Shown piece after piece: positions 20,307 to 28,999 of a DNA stretch of 64,000 nt; position 1 is the stretch's first letter, and the number at the start of each line of letters is the position of its first letter. The position numbers and the translations under genes are program-made. Source of the DNA: Pseudomonadales bacterium (GTDB lineage: Bacteria; Pseudomonadota; Gammaproteobacteria; Pseudomonadales; Azotimanducaceae). The stretch is from NCBI GenBank assembly GCA_041395945.1, contig JAWKZN010000002.1:186001-250000 (forward strand), given 5' to 3'. The notes beneath the pieces were generated by a model. The model was not told where the DNA came from and made no database searches. It saw nothing but the letters and a program-made list of their open reading frames with translations.

Positions 20307-21505
20307 CAGAGGAAATACTCGTCCGGACGAATACCGTAGGCCCCGACCTCCAGCTCCCGATTGATCCAGAGATCCGATCCGGCATTCTCGGAGCCGTATT
20401 TACCGAGATCGACCACCACCAGTTTGGCGTGGCGCTGCTTATCCTGATCCAGGATCACGACGACTTTGGGACGCAGGCGCCTGAGGGCATTCTGGGCAAC
20501 CACCACACCGACCTCACCCGTGTTGAGCTCGATCACCGAACCGGTGGGAAACAGCCCGATGGCCTGCATGAACTGCTCCACCAGCTCCGCCTGGAACAGG
20601 CCGCCTTTGAGATCCGCAAGTTCCTGAATTGCTTCGAAGGATGAGCGGGCGCCGACGTGCGGCCGGGTCGATATCATCGCGTCATAACTGTCGACCAGAC
20701 CGACGATCCGCGCAAAAAGCGGAATGTCCATGCCGGAAACTCCGGCCGGATATCCGGAGCCATCGAAGCGCTCATGGTGAGCGAGCACAATCGCCTTCAC
20801 ATCAGAATGGGTACCTTCGGTCCGGCTCAGGATATCCACACCCATCTGCACATGACCACGCACCAGCTCACGCTGCGCGACCGTGAATTCGGCGGTCGAG
20901 GAAGTCATTGAGTCGTCGAGTCTGGTCATCCCGATGTCGACGACGGCAGCACCGAGCGCGAGGTTCTTCAACTGATCCCGACCCAGCCCGAGCTGACGAC
21001 CGAGCACCGAAGACCAGACCGCGTTCGCAATGCTGTGGTTGAACAGATAGTCGCCCTTGGCTTTCATGCGGACGAGCGCCGCCAGCGCCTCGCTGTTGCG
21101 CAGTACACTGCTCACCAGCGGATCGATGACCTGCTGCATCACTTTCAGATCCAGATGCCGGCCCGAGCGAAGCTTCTCAAATACCTTGCGCATGGCTTCA
21201 CTGGCGCTTTCGAGCTGCATTTTCGCCATCGGGATTTCACGCTTGAGACTGGTGGCGTCCTTGCGCGCGGCCTTCGTACCGCTGTCCGAAGCTGCTTTCT
21301 GGAAATCGCGATTGTGCCGGCGGGGATCTACGAACACATAGGCGCAGTGTTTGGCGACGACATCCACATCACTGCGATCCCGGATATAGAAGCCCTGTAC
21401 GGCAAACGGCGTATCGAGCCAGGGTCTGTCCAGCTCGGCCACATACATGCCCGGCTGCAGATTGCCCGCAGGCACTTCCAGAAGATTGCTGCTACCTCCA
21501 TCCAT
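20306..21505 (-). CDS. HD-GYP domain protein with altered HD signature
   Basis: 399 residues. The N-terminal DUF3391-like part (about 10-110, with GMYVAELDRPWLDTPFAVQG) is followed by an HD-GYP domain (about 150-335). The GYP motif HHERFDGSGYP is intact, as are the first helix histidine (FNHSIANAVW) and the later LVDSYDAM. The defining HD pair is not: where active enzymes read LHDIGK, this one reads VVDIGM, so the metal-binding histidine is valine and the lysine is methionine. It may bind c-di-GMP without cleaving it, or use a changed metal site. It is coupled to the EAL gene and lies 120 bases downstream of a thioredoxin gene on the same strand. Confidence 0.88.
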   Translation of the reverse strand: MDGGSSNLLEVPAGNLQPGMYVAELDRPWLDTPFAVQGFYIRDRSDVDVVAKHCAYVFVDPRRHNRDFQKAASDSGTKAARKDATSLKREIPMAKMQLESASEAMRKVFEKLRSGRHLDLKVMQQVIDPLVSSVLRNSEALAALVRMKAKGDYLFNHSIANAVWSSVLGRQLGLGRDQLKNLALGAAVVDIGMTRLDDSMTSSTAEFTVAQRELVRGHVQMGVDILSRTEGTHSDVKAIVLAHHERFDGSGYPAGVSGMDIPLFARIVGLVDSYDAMISTRPHVGARSSFEAIQELADLKGGLFQAELVEQFMQAIGLFPTGSVIELNTGEVGVVVAQNALRRLRPKVVVILDQDKQRHAKLVVVDLGKYGSENAGSDLWINRELEVGAYGIRPDEYFL

Positions 21506-21625
21506 ACCGGAAAGTGTAGACAGACTTTGCGAGTTTGCCGGGACCTCGGACTCCCGGGGAGAACTCAGTTACCCGGCCGGTTTAACCAGCCCATGTCGAC
21601 GACCGGCCTCCCTGCCTTCGGATGC

Positions 21626-22219
21626 TTACTGCTGGCTTACCGGCAGAGGATTGCCGAACAGCCGATCGATCTCCGCGATCATGTCGGGGCTGTCCCACTG
21701 GCGGGCGCCATACACTTTCTGAACCACCCGACCGTCGGCATCCACAATCACGGTGAGGGGCAGCCGCGACGCGCCGAGCATGGTTTCCACACGCAGTCCT
21801 GAGTCGATGAAGTGGGGTATGGTCGCGTTTGTTTCGCGCAGCAGCGACCGGGCCCGCTCCGGGAAGTCATCGGTAGAAACACCGATCACGGCGAATTCCG
21901 CCGGATGTCCCATCCACGCGAGCCGCTCCAGGGAAGCCATCTCCGCCCGGCAGGGTCCGCACCAGCTGGCCCACACGTTGATGATCAGAGCCCGGCCCCG
22001 GTAGGTGGACAACCTGCGCGAGGGTACATTCAGACCCTGTATCCGCACGTCATCCAGCCTTTCACCGGCAGCGATGGCTCGAGGCTGATCCGCCAGCGCT
22101 GCAGCGGTGCAGAAACCCAGCGCGAGCAGCGAAACAAGGAGACGCGGCTGTCTGACGATCGAGGTTTTCGACGGGACCGGCCCAACCAGCAACCGCCCAG
22201 ATGTCCGGATGGAATCCAC
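21626..22219 (-). CDS. TlpA/ResA-like periplasmic thioredoxin
   Basis: About 197 residues. A signal peptide (LLVSLLALGFCTAAALA) precedes a TlpA-type thioredoxin fold with the active site NVWASWCGPCRAEM, GVSTDDFPE, and the cis-proline loop SRLPLTVIVDADGRVV. Such proteins are reductants for heme-ligating cysteines in cytochrome c maturation or for other periplasmic thiols, normally recharged by DsbD or CcdA. The start is placed at GTG 22219, one base after the cytochrome stop; the exact start is uncertain, and the frame continues upstream as an overlap that is rejected. Direct coupling to a 36-heme cytochrome strongly suggests that it keeps that protein's many CXXCH cysteines reduced. Confidence 0.85.
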   Translation of the reverse strand: MDSIRTSGRLLVGPVPSKTSIVRQPRLLVSLLALGFCTAAALADQPRAIAAGERLDDVRIQGLNVPSRRLSTYRGRALIINVWASWCGPCRAEMASLERLAWMGHPAEFAVIGVSTDDFPERARSLLRETNATIPHFIDSGLRVETMLGASRLPLTVIVDADGRVVQKVYGARQWDSPDMIAEIDRLFGNPLPVSQQ

Positions 22220-22220
22220 C

Positions 22221-25200
22221 TCAATCAAAGCCGCTGTCACTGACCCTGTGACAGCCGCGCCCGCCGCCACTGCAATCCCGGTTCTGGGAGACCGTGCCGT
22301 TGCTGCCACCGATATGCTTGTCCTTGCGCCTGAAATCGCCCGCGTGACAGGCCGCGCAATCCGGTGCGTACTGTGGCGTCGGATACACAAAGATCGCATT
22401 CACACTCGGTCCATGACAACCGCTGCAGCCTGGGTCCCGGCGGTGGTTGCCGGGGTAGTTGCCCTGGGGATCGTGCAGGAAGGTGGTCGGCGCCCAGCGC
22501 TCGGTCGTATGACATTCATCGCACTGCACCGTCGTTGCCAGGTGATTCTGGGGTTTGAACGTCGCCCCGCCACCCGGACTGTGGCAATCGTCGCAGCGCC
22601 CGACAGTGCTGGAATCGTGCACCCAGGTGCCGCCAGCGAAGGTCGCCGTGGTATGGCAGAAATGACAGTCCGTCGCCGTATTCAGGTGCGCGGGAACGGC
22701 GGAGTCCTTACCGATTGCGCTGACGCCATCATGGCAGGATTCACAGTTATCGACGATGCCGGTGTGATCGAAGCTCGCCGGAGTGAATGCGCGGGTGTTG
22801 TGGCAGACGCTGCAGTCCTGGCCTGTGAGCAGATGGCTGTTTGATTTGCCCCTGGCGAGACCGGTGTCATGACAGGACGCGCAGTTGTTTACGATGCCGG
22901 TGTGATCAAATGTGGCCGGAATGAAGCCGGTGGTCTGGTGACAGTTCACACAGTCCCGATTGGTCGGCACATGATTGTTGTCTTTGCCGGTGGCCGTATT
23001 GCCGTTGTGGCAGGAGGCGCAGTTACCGACGATTCCCTGATGATCAAAATGAGCGAGGGCAAAGCCTGCCGGGGTGTGACATACAGAGCAATCCTGTGTG
23101 ATCGGGATATGCGGCGGATTGACCTTCGCGCCGGTGCCTGTCGCATCGACACCGTTATGGCAGGACGCGCAGTTGTTCACGATCCCCTCGTGATTGAACA
23201 GCGCCGGAGCGAATGTCCCGCCAGGAACATGGCAGACAGCGCAATCCTGACTGGTCACCACATGGGGCGGATTGACCTTGGCATCCTTGCCGGTCGCATT
23301 GGTGCCGTTATGGCAGGAATCACAGCGACGACCCACGACATCCGGCCCGGAGTGATCCACAAAGGCATCCGCGAAGCTGGTCGTGTTGTGGCACACCGAG
23401 CAGTCACCGCTGGTGTTCTGGTGGACGGGTGTCGCTGGCGCTCCCAGGGCGCCGAGCGCGGCATTCGCTGCGCTGCCGCTGTGGCAGGACGCGCAGTTTC
23501 CGGTAATGCCCGCGTGGGAGAAGGTCGACGGGGTGAAGCCGGTAACCCTGTGGCAATTGGAGCAGTCCTGCGCCGTGGGCAGGTGCCCGGATGCTTTGAC
23601 CAGGTCCCCGCGCGCCGGGAAGAAGCGGCTGACATGGCAGCCTTCGCAGCCTGAGACGATGTCCTGGTGCACGTTCGCAAGGAACACGGTCGATGCGAAC
23701 ACATCCGTGGAGTCATGGCACAGGCTGCACTCCGTCTGCGCCGGGATGTGATTGGTGATCTTCGGCGTGGCGATGCCCGTGGCGTGGCAGGCAGCGCAGT
23801 TACCGGGATCTATCCCCAGATGACTGAATGTGATGCCGGCAAAGGTGTCGTAGTTGAAGACATCGTGACACGAGGAGCAGTCCAGCGTTGTCGGCAGGTG
23901 ATTGAGGGGCTTGCCAGGGGCGATACCCGTGCCGTGGCAGAGTGCACAGTCACCCGTATCTGTGCCCACGTGGTCGAACACCGCGTTCGCGAAGTCAACC
24001 GTGTCGTGGCATACCACGCAATCCTGGGTGGTCGGAATGTGGTTGTCGAGCTTGCCGAGTGTGATCGTATTGTTATGGCAGGACGCACAGTTGTTGATCA
24101 CACCGAAGTGGTCGTAGACACCGGTCGCAAAGGTACCGGGAGTGTGGCAGACGCTGCAGTCCTCCGGCGTCGGCATATGACTGGCGTGCATGCCCGTGGC
24201 GGTGACGCCATGGCAGGAAGCGCAGTTGTCCACGATTCCGGTGTGATCGAATACGCCACCTGCGAAACTGTCCGTGTTGTGGCAGGTGCCGCAATCCGCT
24301 GTGGTCGCGGGGTGACTGGGCACCGCGGAACCCTTCCCGGGTGCGTTGATGCTGTTGTTGTCGTTGTGGCACGATTCACAAGGCTGCAACGCTGCTTCGA
24401 TCCTGTGATTGAAGACACCTCCCAGACTGAAGGTGTTGATACTGTGGCAGGCGGCACAGTCGACGAACGGCTGAGGGTGGCCCGCGATCGGTCCGGTTGC
24501 CGTCACACCATGGCAGGAATCACAGCGGTTGCCGACCACTGCAGGCCCCGTGTGGTCCGGATACGCGCCTTCGAAGGTTGCCGTCGTGTGGCACGAACCG
24601 CATTCAGTATTCGTGTCCGGATGCGGCGGGGTGGGTGTCTTACCTATGGCAATCGCGCCGTTGTGACAACCCGAGCATTCGCGCAGGATGCCTGAGTGAT
24701 CAAAACTGCCGTCGGGCAGAAGGGTCAGAAAAGCTGTGGTGTTGTGGCAATCATCGCACTCGGCGTTGGTCGCCGCATGGAACACCGACTTGCCGACCGC
24801 GACACCGCCATTGTGGCACTCGCTGCAGTTGCCGAATACTTCCTGGTGATCCACCGAAGGGACGACGGCGAATCCCCGCAGCGTCGCCGTATGACAGGTC
24901 GCGCACTGGTTACCGGTGGCGACATGATCTGCCGACTTCCCTGGAATACCGCTGAGCGTGCCGTTGTGGCAGGTCATGCAGTTCGAGGACAGGCCTTCAT
25001 GGAAAGTCTCTGATTCCGGAGGCTCGCTTGCCACCACGAGTTGCACCGAACGGGAACTGGTAACACCATCCGCGCTGACCCTGAGCTGAGCGACATAGCT
25101 GCCTTCAAGATCGGCGGTAAAGCTCGGATTCTCGTAACTGGCGTCGTCCAGTTCGGCAGCGCTGCCTCTGGGTCTGGACGTCAGCGCCCACTGAATGCTC

Positions 25201-25454
25201 AAAGCTGCCGCGGGCACCGAGACTGACTTGCTGCCGTCCAGCAGAGCAGTGTCGCCGGGCCGCACCCTGACGATCGGGCCCGCCCTTGCCGTGACGCTGA
25301 CCAGTCCGTCTGTGGCCGTATTGGATGGCTGGAACTGGATACCATCCCCATCGCCGCCCCCCGGCGAGCAGCCAGCGACCATCAGGAACGCTATTAACGC
25401 AAGTAAACTGTATAAAGACCCTCGGATAGCCCTTCTCTCCACGTGGAGCCGCAC
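22221..25454 (-). CDS. giant multiheme c-type cytochrome lipoprotein (36 CXXCH motifs)
   Basis: 1077 residues. A lipoprotein signal peptide (LLALIAFLMVAGC) puts the mature N-terminus in a membrane, probably the outer membrane. Residues about 45-140 form a PKD/Ig-like domain. From about 155 to the end there is an array of 36 CXXCH heme sites that I could count, arranged in pairs in repeats of roughly 45-55 residues with a pattern like FDHTGIVDNCASCHxG...GK..HxPTxxDCxxCH. Histidines between motifs (the FDH and NH positions) are regularly spaced and could serve as distal ligands. The last motif is unusual, CX6CH (CSGGGRGCH). The likely role is long-range electron transfer at or beyond the outer membrane. 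No porin partner gene is adjacent; a TlpA-like thioredoxin follows directly. Confidence 0.93.
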   Translation of the reverse strand: MRLHVERRAIRGSLYSLLALIAFLMVAGCSPGGGDGDGIQFQPSNTATDGLVSVTARAGPIVRVRPGDTALLDGSKSVSVPAAALSIQWALTSRPRGSAAELDDASYENPSFTADLEGSYVAQLRVSADGVTSSRSVQLVVASEPPESETFHEGLSSNCMTCHNGTLSGIPGKSADHVATGNQCATCHTATLRGFAVVPSVDHQEVFGNCSECHNGGVAVGKSVFHAATNAECDDCHNTTAFLTLLPDGSFDHSGILRECSGCHNGAIAIGKTPTPPHPDTNTECGSCHTTATFEGAYPDHTGPAVVGNRCDSCHGVTATGPIAGHPQPFVDCAACHSINTFSLGGVFNHRIEAALQPCESCHNDNNSINAPGKGSAVPSHPATTADCGTCHNTDSFAGGVFDHTGIVDNCASCHGVTATGMHASHMPTPEDCSVCHTPGTFATGVYDHFGVINNCASCHNNTITLGKLDNHIPTTQDCVVCHDTVDFANAVFDHVGTDTGDCALCHGTGIAPGKPLNHLPTTLDCSSCHDVFNYDTFAGITFSHLGIDPGNCAACHATGIATPKITNHIPAQTECSLCHDSTDVFASTVFLANVHQDIVSGCEGCHVSRFFPARGDLVKASGHLPTAQDCSNCHRVTGFTPSTFSHAGITGNCASCHSGSAANAALGALGAPATPVHQNTSGDCSVCHNTTSFADAFVDHSGPDVVGRRCDSCHNGTNATGKDAKVNPPHVVTSQDCAVCHVPGGTFAPALFNHEGIVNNCASCHNGVDATGTGAKVNPPHIPITQDCSVCHTPAGFALAHFDHQGIVGNCASCHNGNTATGKDNNHVPTNRDCVNCHQTTGFIPATFDHTGIVNNCASCHDTGLARGKSNSHLLTGQDCSVCHNTRAFTPASFDHTGIVDNCESCHDGVSAIGKDSAVPAHLNTATDCHFCHTTATFAGGTWVHDSSTVGRCDDCHSPGGGATFKPQNHLATTVQCDECHTTERWAPTTFLHDPQGNYPGNHRRDPGCSGCHGPSVNAIFVYPTPQYAPDCAACHAGDFRRKDKHIGGSNGTVSQNRDCSGGGRGCHRVSDSGFD

Positions 25455-25666
25455 GAGACAACTCTGGTGAGAGTCGCTGCTTCCCGGAACTCAATCGCAG
25501 ATCGATTGCAGCGGGCGGTTCAGTGCGGAAAATCTAAGCCCCGCGTGTAGTTATAGCAGACGAACCCGGCCCGAAAATGAGAACGGGCGCAGGTTCTGCC
25601 CGCAGCGATCCTCAATAACTCAAAGTGCGTCGGATTGTCAGGGACTCCGTTCCGCGAGAGGGCGGT
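25455..25666. other. 212-bp gap between the cytochrome and phosphofructokinase genes
   Basis: No gene seen. On the minus strand a GC-rich hairpin (CGGGC ... GCCCG at about 25583-25601) without a T-run could end the phosphofructokinase transcript, and the remainder should hold the cytochrome promoter. No convincing -35/-10 pair was recognised. Confidence 0.4.
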
Positions 25667-26926
25667 TTACCGGACGAAGGGTGTCAGCTTTTTCGCCACC
25701 AGCTGATTCTTCAGCCGCACGTACCGGGGCATGCCGTCCCGGTAGGGTGGATAGTCTTCTCCGCGGATGAGCGGCGCCAGGTAGCGACGCCCTCTGGCAG
25801 TGATGCCGAAGCCGTCGGCAGAAATGTAGCTCTTCGGCATCCTGCGTTCGATGTTGGCCACCTTCGACAGGGCCACCGAATCGATTTTCCATCGATAAGG
25901 GCTGTCACTGGTGCGCACGATAACGGGCATGACCTTGTTCTTCCCCGCCAGTGCGAACTCCACTGCCGCCCTGCCCACCGCATAAGCCTGATCCACATCG
26001 GTCTTCGCGGCGATGTGACGTGCCGCGCGCTGCAGATAGTCGGCCACCGCCCAGTGGTACTTGTAACCGAGTTCCGCTCTGATCATCTGCGCGATCGTGG
26101 GGGCTACCCCACCCAGTTGCGCATGACCGAAGGCATCCCGGGTGCCCGCTTCCGCCAGGAACCTCCCATCCGCGTACTGGGCGCCTTCGGAAACCACGAT
26201 CACACAGTAGCCTTTCGCCTCCACGGTCTCCTGCACCTTGGCCAGGAAGCGCTGGGGATCGAAGGCGACTTCCGGCAGCAGAATGATGTGCGGAGGATCT
26301 CCGGGTGCATCCTGGGCCAGTGCTCCGGCAGCGGCGATCCAGCCGGCATGGCGCCCCATGACTTCGAGGATGAAGACCTTGGTGGAGGACTCGCACATCG
26401 AAGCGACATCGAGAGCGGCCTCCCGGGTTGAGACCGCAACGTATTTTGCGACCGAGCCGAATCCGGGGCAGGTATCGGTGAAGGGCAGGTCGTTATCCAC
26501 CGTCTTCGGAATACCAATGCAGGTAATCGGATAACCCAGTTGTTCACTCAGGGTGGAAACCTTGTGTGCGGTGTCCTGGGAATCTCCACCACCGTTGTAG
26601 AAGAAGTAGCCGATGTTGTGGGCCCGGAAGACCTCGATCAGGCGCTCGTACTCCCGGGGATCGTCGCTGTAGGCGCGCAGCTTGTGTCGGCAGGAACCGA
26701 AGGCTCCGGACGGTGTGTAACGCAGTCCGGCGATCGCCCGGGCCGACTCTCTGCCCGTATCGATCAGTTCCTCACGCAGTGCGCCAATGATGCCGTTGCG
26801 GCCGGCGAACACCCTGCCGATCCGGTCCCGGTGCTTGCGCGCGGTCTCGATGACCCCGCAGGCGCTGGCGTTGATGACAGCGGTGACGCCGCCGGATTGT
26901 GCGTAGAAAGCATTGCGTTTCGACAT
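25667..26926 (-). CDS. pyrophosphate-type 6-phosphofructokinase
   Basis: 419-residue glycolytic enzyme that phosphorylates fructose 6-phosphate, reversible when PPi is the donor. The phosphate-donor region reads YNGGGDSQDTA, with aspartate at the position (E. coli PFK-1 Gly104) that selects pyrophosphate. The catalytic stretch is PKTVDNDLPFTDTCPGFG, with the PPi-type PKT rather than the ATP-type PGT. EVMGRHAGWIAA binds fructose 6-phosphate. One oddity: the residue equal to Asp103 is glycine (GGGDS where PPi enzymes usually have GGDDS). The start at 26926 gives the normal N-terminus (MSKRNAFYAQSGGVTAVINA); an upstream extension to 27058 is rejected. A PPi-using glycolysis step fits with the membrane pyrophosphatase at 16957-18987. 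Confidence 0.9.
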   Translation of the reverse strand: MSKRNAFYAQSGGVTAVINASACGVIETARKHRDRIGRVFAGRNGIIGALREELIDTGRESARAIAGLRYTPSGAFGSCRHKLRAYSDDPREYERLIEVFRAHNIGYFFYNGGGDSQDTAHKVSTLSEQLGYPITCIGIPKTVDNDLPFTDTCPGFGSVAKYVAVSTREAALDVASMCESSTKVFILEVMGRHAGWIAAAGALAQDAPGDPPHIILLPEVAFDPQRFLAKVQETVEAKGYCVIVVSEGAQYADGRFLAEAGTRDAFGHAQLGGVAPTIAQMIRAELGYKYHWAVADYLQRAARHIAAKTDVDQAYAVGRAAVEFALAGKNKVMPVIVRTSDSPYRWKIDSVALSKVANIERRMPKSYISADGFGITARGRRYLAPLIRGEDYPPYRDGMPRYVRLKNQLVAKKLTPFVR

Positions 26927-27074
26927 GGGTTTAAGACAGTCCTTTCCCTGGTCCTGGATTGATATCGCGCGCACATTCTGTGGATCAGTGCGCACATTTC
27001 GCGCCTTTGGCGCGCATTCTCCGCGATAGCTGCGTTTTGTGCGAGAATTTCTCCGCAATCACAGACTGAGAATT

Positions 27075-27584
27075 ATGAAAGCAGTACTGCAGCTGTTCTG
27101 GCGGATCTGTCTCCTGCGCCAGAGTCCGGAAGTCGTCCCGACTCAGAACTGGTTCGTCGCCACCGTCATCGCCTTGAATCTGCTCGGCAGCATGATCGTG
27201 TCATCGTTCCTGGATTCCACCACAGACAGTCTCACCACCCTGACCCGCATCGTCGTCGGTCAGGCGACCAACGCCGGACTGGTATGGCTGGCACTGCAGT
27301 TCCGTGAGCACCCCCAGCGCCTGGTGGCGACCCTGACCGCGTTGTTCGGCTGCGATCTCATCATCACGGCCTGTTTCGGTCTGCTGGTGCCCCTGCTGCC
27401 ACTGTTCGGTGAATCGGGCATGAACTTCCTGTCGCTGGGTTTCTTCGTCTGGTCAGTGGCGGTGGCGGGTTTCATCATGTCCCGCGCGCTGGCGGTGCCG
27501 GTTGTCGCCGGTTCAGTCATCGCCATGGGTATGATGGTGTTCAGCGTCGCCATGAGCCAGATCGCCACCCAGGGAGCCGCGTGA
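27075..27584 (+). CDS. small multi-pass inner-membrane protein, function unknown
   Basis: 169 residues with about four hydrophobic helices: FVATVIALNLLGSMIVSSFL, TNAGLVWLALQF, LFGCDLIITACFGLLVPLL and VWSVAVAGFIMSRALAVPVVAG with its continuation. The fold might be Yip1-like, but this is a guess. The start ATG at 27075 is preceded by GAGAA; an upstream in-frame GTG at 27039 is possible. The 3' end overlaps the GTG start of mpl by four bases, so it is the first gene of the mpl operon. The 148-bp gap upstream contains three loosely repeated GCGC(A)CATT stretches that could be an operator. Confidence 0.75.
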   Translation: MKAVLQLFWRICLLRQSPEVVPTQNWFVATVIALNLLGSMIVSSFLDSTTDSLTTLTRIVVGQATNAGLVWLALQFREHPQRLVATLTALFGCDLIITACFGLLVPLLPLFGESGMNFLSLGFFVWSVAVAGFIMSRALAVPVVAGSVIAMGMMVFSVAMSQIATQGAA

Positions 27585-28999
27585 GCAGACACATCCATTT
27601 TCTTGGCATCGGCGGCACCCTGATGGGCAGCCTCGCCCTGCTCGCGCGGGAGATGGGCATGCGGGTGTCGGGATCGGACAAGGCCATCTACCCGCCGATG
27701 AGCGACCAGCTTGCCGCAGCCGACATCGAAGTGTTCGAAGGATTCGATCCCGCCCAGCTCGATCCCGCACCGGATCTGGTAGTGATCGGCAATGCGGGTC
27801 TGCCCCGCGGTCACCCGGCGGTGGAACATGTGCTCGAGAGCACGATCCCCTATACCTCCGGTGCTGAATTCCTCGGGCGCGAGATTCTTACCGGCCGCTG
27901 GGTGCTTGCGGTCTCCGGCACCCACGGCAAAACCACCACCGCCAGCATGCTTGCCTGGATTCTCGATCAGGCGGGTCTCGAACCCGGGTATCTGATCGGC
28001 GGAGTGCCGAAGAATTTCCCCGTATCTGCCCGGCTCGGCGCTCGGCCCTTCTTTGTCGTGGAGGCAGACGAATACGACACCTCCTATTTCGATCGCCGTT
28101 CAAAATTCGTCCACTATCGTCCGCGTACCCTGATCATCAACAACCTCGAATACGATCATGCGGACATCTTTCCCGATCTCGACGCCATCCAGCGCCAGTT
28201 CCACCAGCTCATCCGCACCGTACCGGGTAAGGGCCTGATCATCGCACCGAGCAATGACGAACACGTCACCGAGACCCTGGCCCGGGGATGCTGGACGCCA
28301 GTAAGCCGCTTCGGGGCAGCGACCACCCGCCAGCCGCTGCCTGCAGATATCGGCGAGCGCTGGGACGCAGCGCTGCTGAAACGGGATGGCAGCGCCTTCA
28401 ATGTACTGCTCAACGACACACCTCTGGGTCTTCTGGAATGGAATCAGGTGGGCGAACACAACATGCACAACGCCCTGGCAGCCATAGCGGCTGCCCGACA
28501 CGCCGGTGTGCCACCCGCGCAGGCGATCGCCGCACTGTCCCGCTTCGAAGGTGTGAAGCGCCGGCTGGACCTGATCGCCCGGGTCGGTGAGGTCAGCGTC
28601 TACGACGACTTTGCGCACCATCCCACCGCCATCCGCACCACACTGCAGGGCCTGCGCCGGAAAGTCGGTAACGAGGAGATCGTGGCGGTCGTGGAGCCGC
28701 GCTCCCACACCATGTCGCTGGGCACCCTGCAGGCCGACCTCACCACCTGCTGCGCACCGGCCGATTTCGTGCACTGGTTTCGCGGCGATAACATCAAGTG
28801 GGATCTCGGCGAGGTCGTGCAGAACTGTGTCATTCCCGCCGAGCAGCACGACGACCTCGATCGGCTCATCGACACACTGGCGAACCTGCCGACACGCAAG
28901 CGTCACATCGTGATCATGAGTAATGGCAGCTTTGGCGACATCTACCGCAAGCTCCCGGCGCGGATGCAGACGGCACTTGCAGCGGCAGCAGAGGGCTGA
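27581..28999 (+). CDS. mpl: UDP-N-acetylmuramate:L-alanyl-gamma-D-glutamyl-meso-diaminopimelate ligase
   Basis: 472-residue Mur-ligase family enzyme that recycles the murein tripeptide by attaching it to UDP-MurNAc. The N-terminal domain starts HIHFLGIGGTLMGSLALLA and includes VSGSDKAIYPPMSDQLAAA. The central domain has the ATP loop SGTHGKTTTASMLAW and VVEADEYDTSYFD. The C-terminal domain has YDDFAHHPTAIRTTLQGLR and VEPRSHTMSLG. Length equals the usual Mpl (about 450-470), and the ADEYDTAFFD-type motif separates it from MurC. Start is GTG, overlapping the upstream membrane protein; its stop overlaps the next ATG as TGATG. Confidence 0.95.
   Translation: MSRHIHFLGIGGTLMGSLALLAREMGMRVSGSDKAIYPPMSDQLAAADIEVFEGFDPAQLDPAPDLVVIGNAGLPRGHPAVEHVLESTIPYTSGAEFLGREILTGRWVLAVSGTHGKTTTASMLAWILDQAGLEPGYLIGGVPKNFPVSARLGARPFFVVEADEYDTSYFDRRSKFVHYRPRTLIINNLEYDHADIFPDLDAIQRQFHQLIRTVPGKGLIIAPSNDEHVTETLARGCWTPVSRFGAATTRQPLPADIGERWDAALLKRDGSAFNVLLNDTPLGLLEWNQVGEHNMHNALAAIAAARHAGVPPAQAIAALSRFEGVKRRLDLIARVGEVSVYDDFAHHPTAIRTTLQGLRRKVGNEEIVAVVEPRSHTMSLGTLQADLTTCCAPADFVHWFRGDNIKWDLGEVVQNCVIPAEQHDDLDRLIDTLANLPTRKRHIVIMSNGSFGDIYRKLPARMQTALAAAAEG

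Noticed and set aside
22220..22399. Extension of the TlpA-like protein to 257 residues
   Set aside because: The extra residues are an alternate frame of the cytochrome C-terminus and place the signal peptide in mid-protein.
22221..25454. Regularly spaced near-repeats that look CRISPR-like at DNA level
   Set aside because: The period is coding: each repeat carries the bases for CXXCH and the frame stays open throughout, with varied codons.
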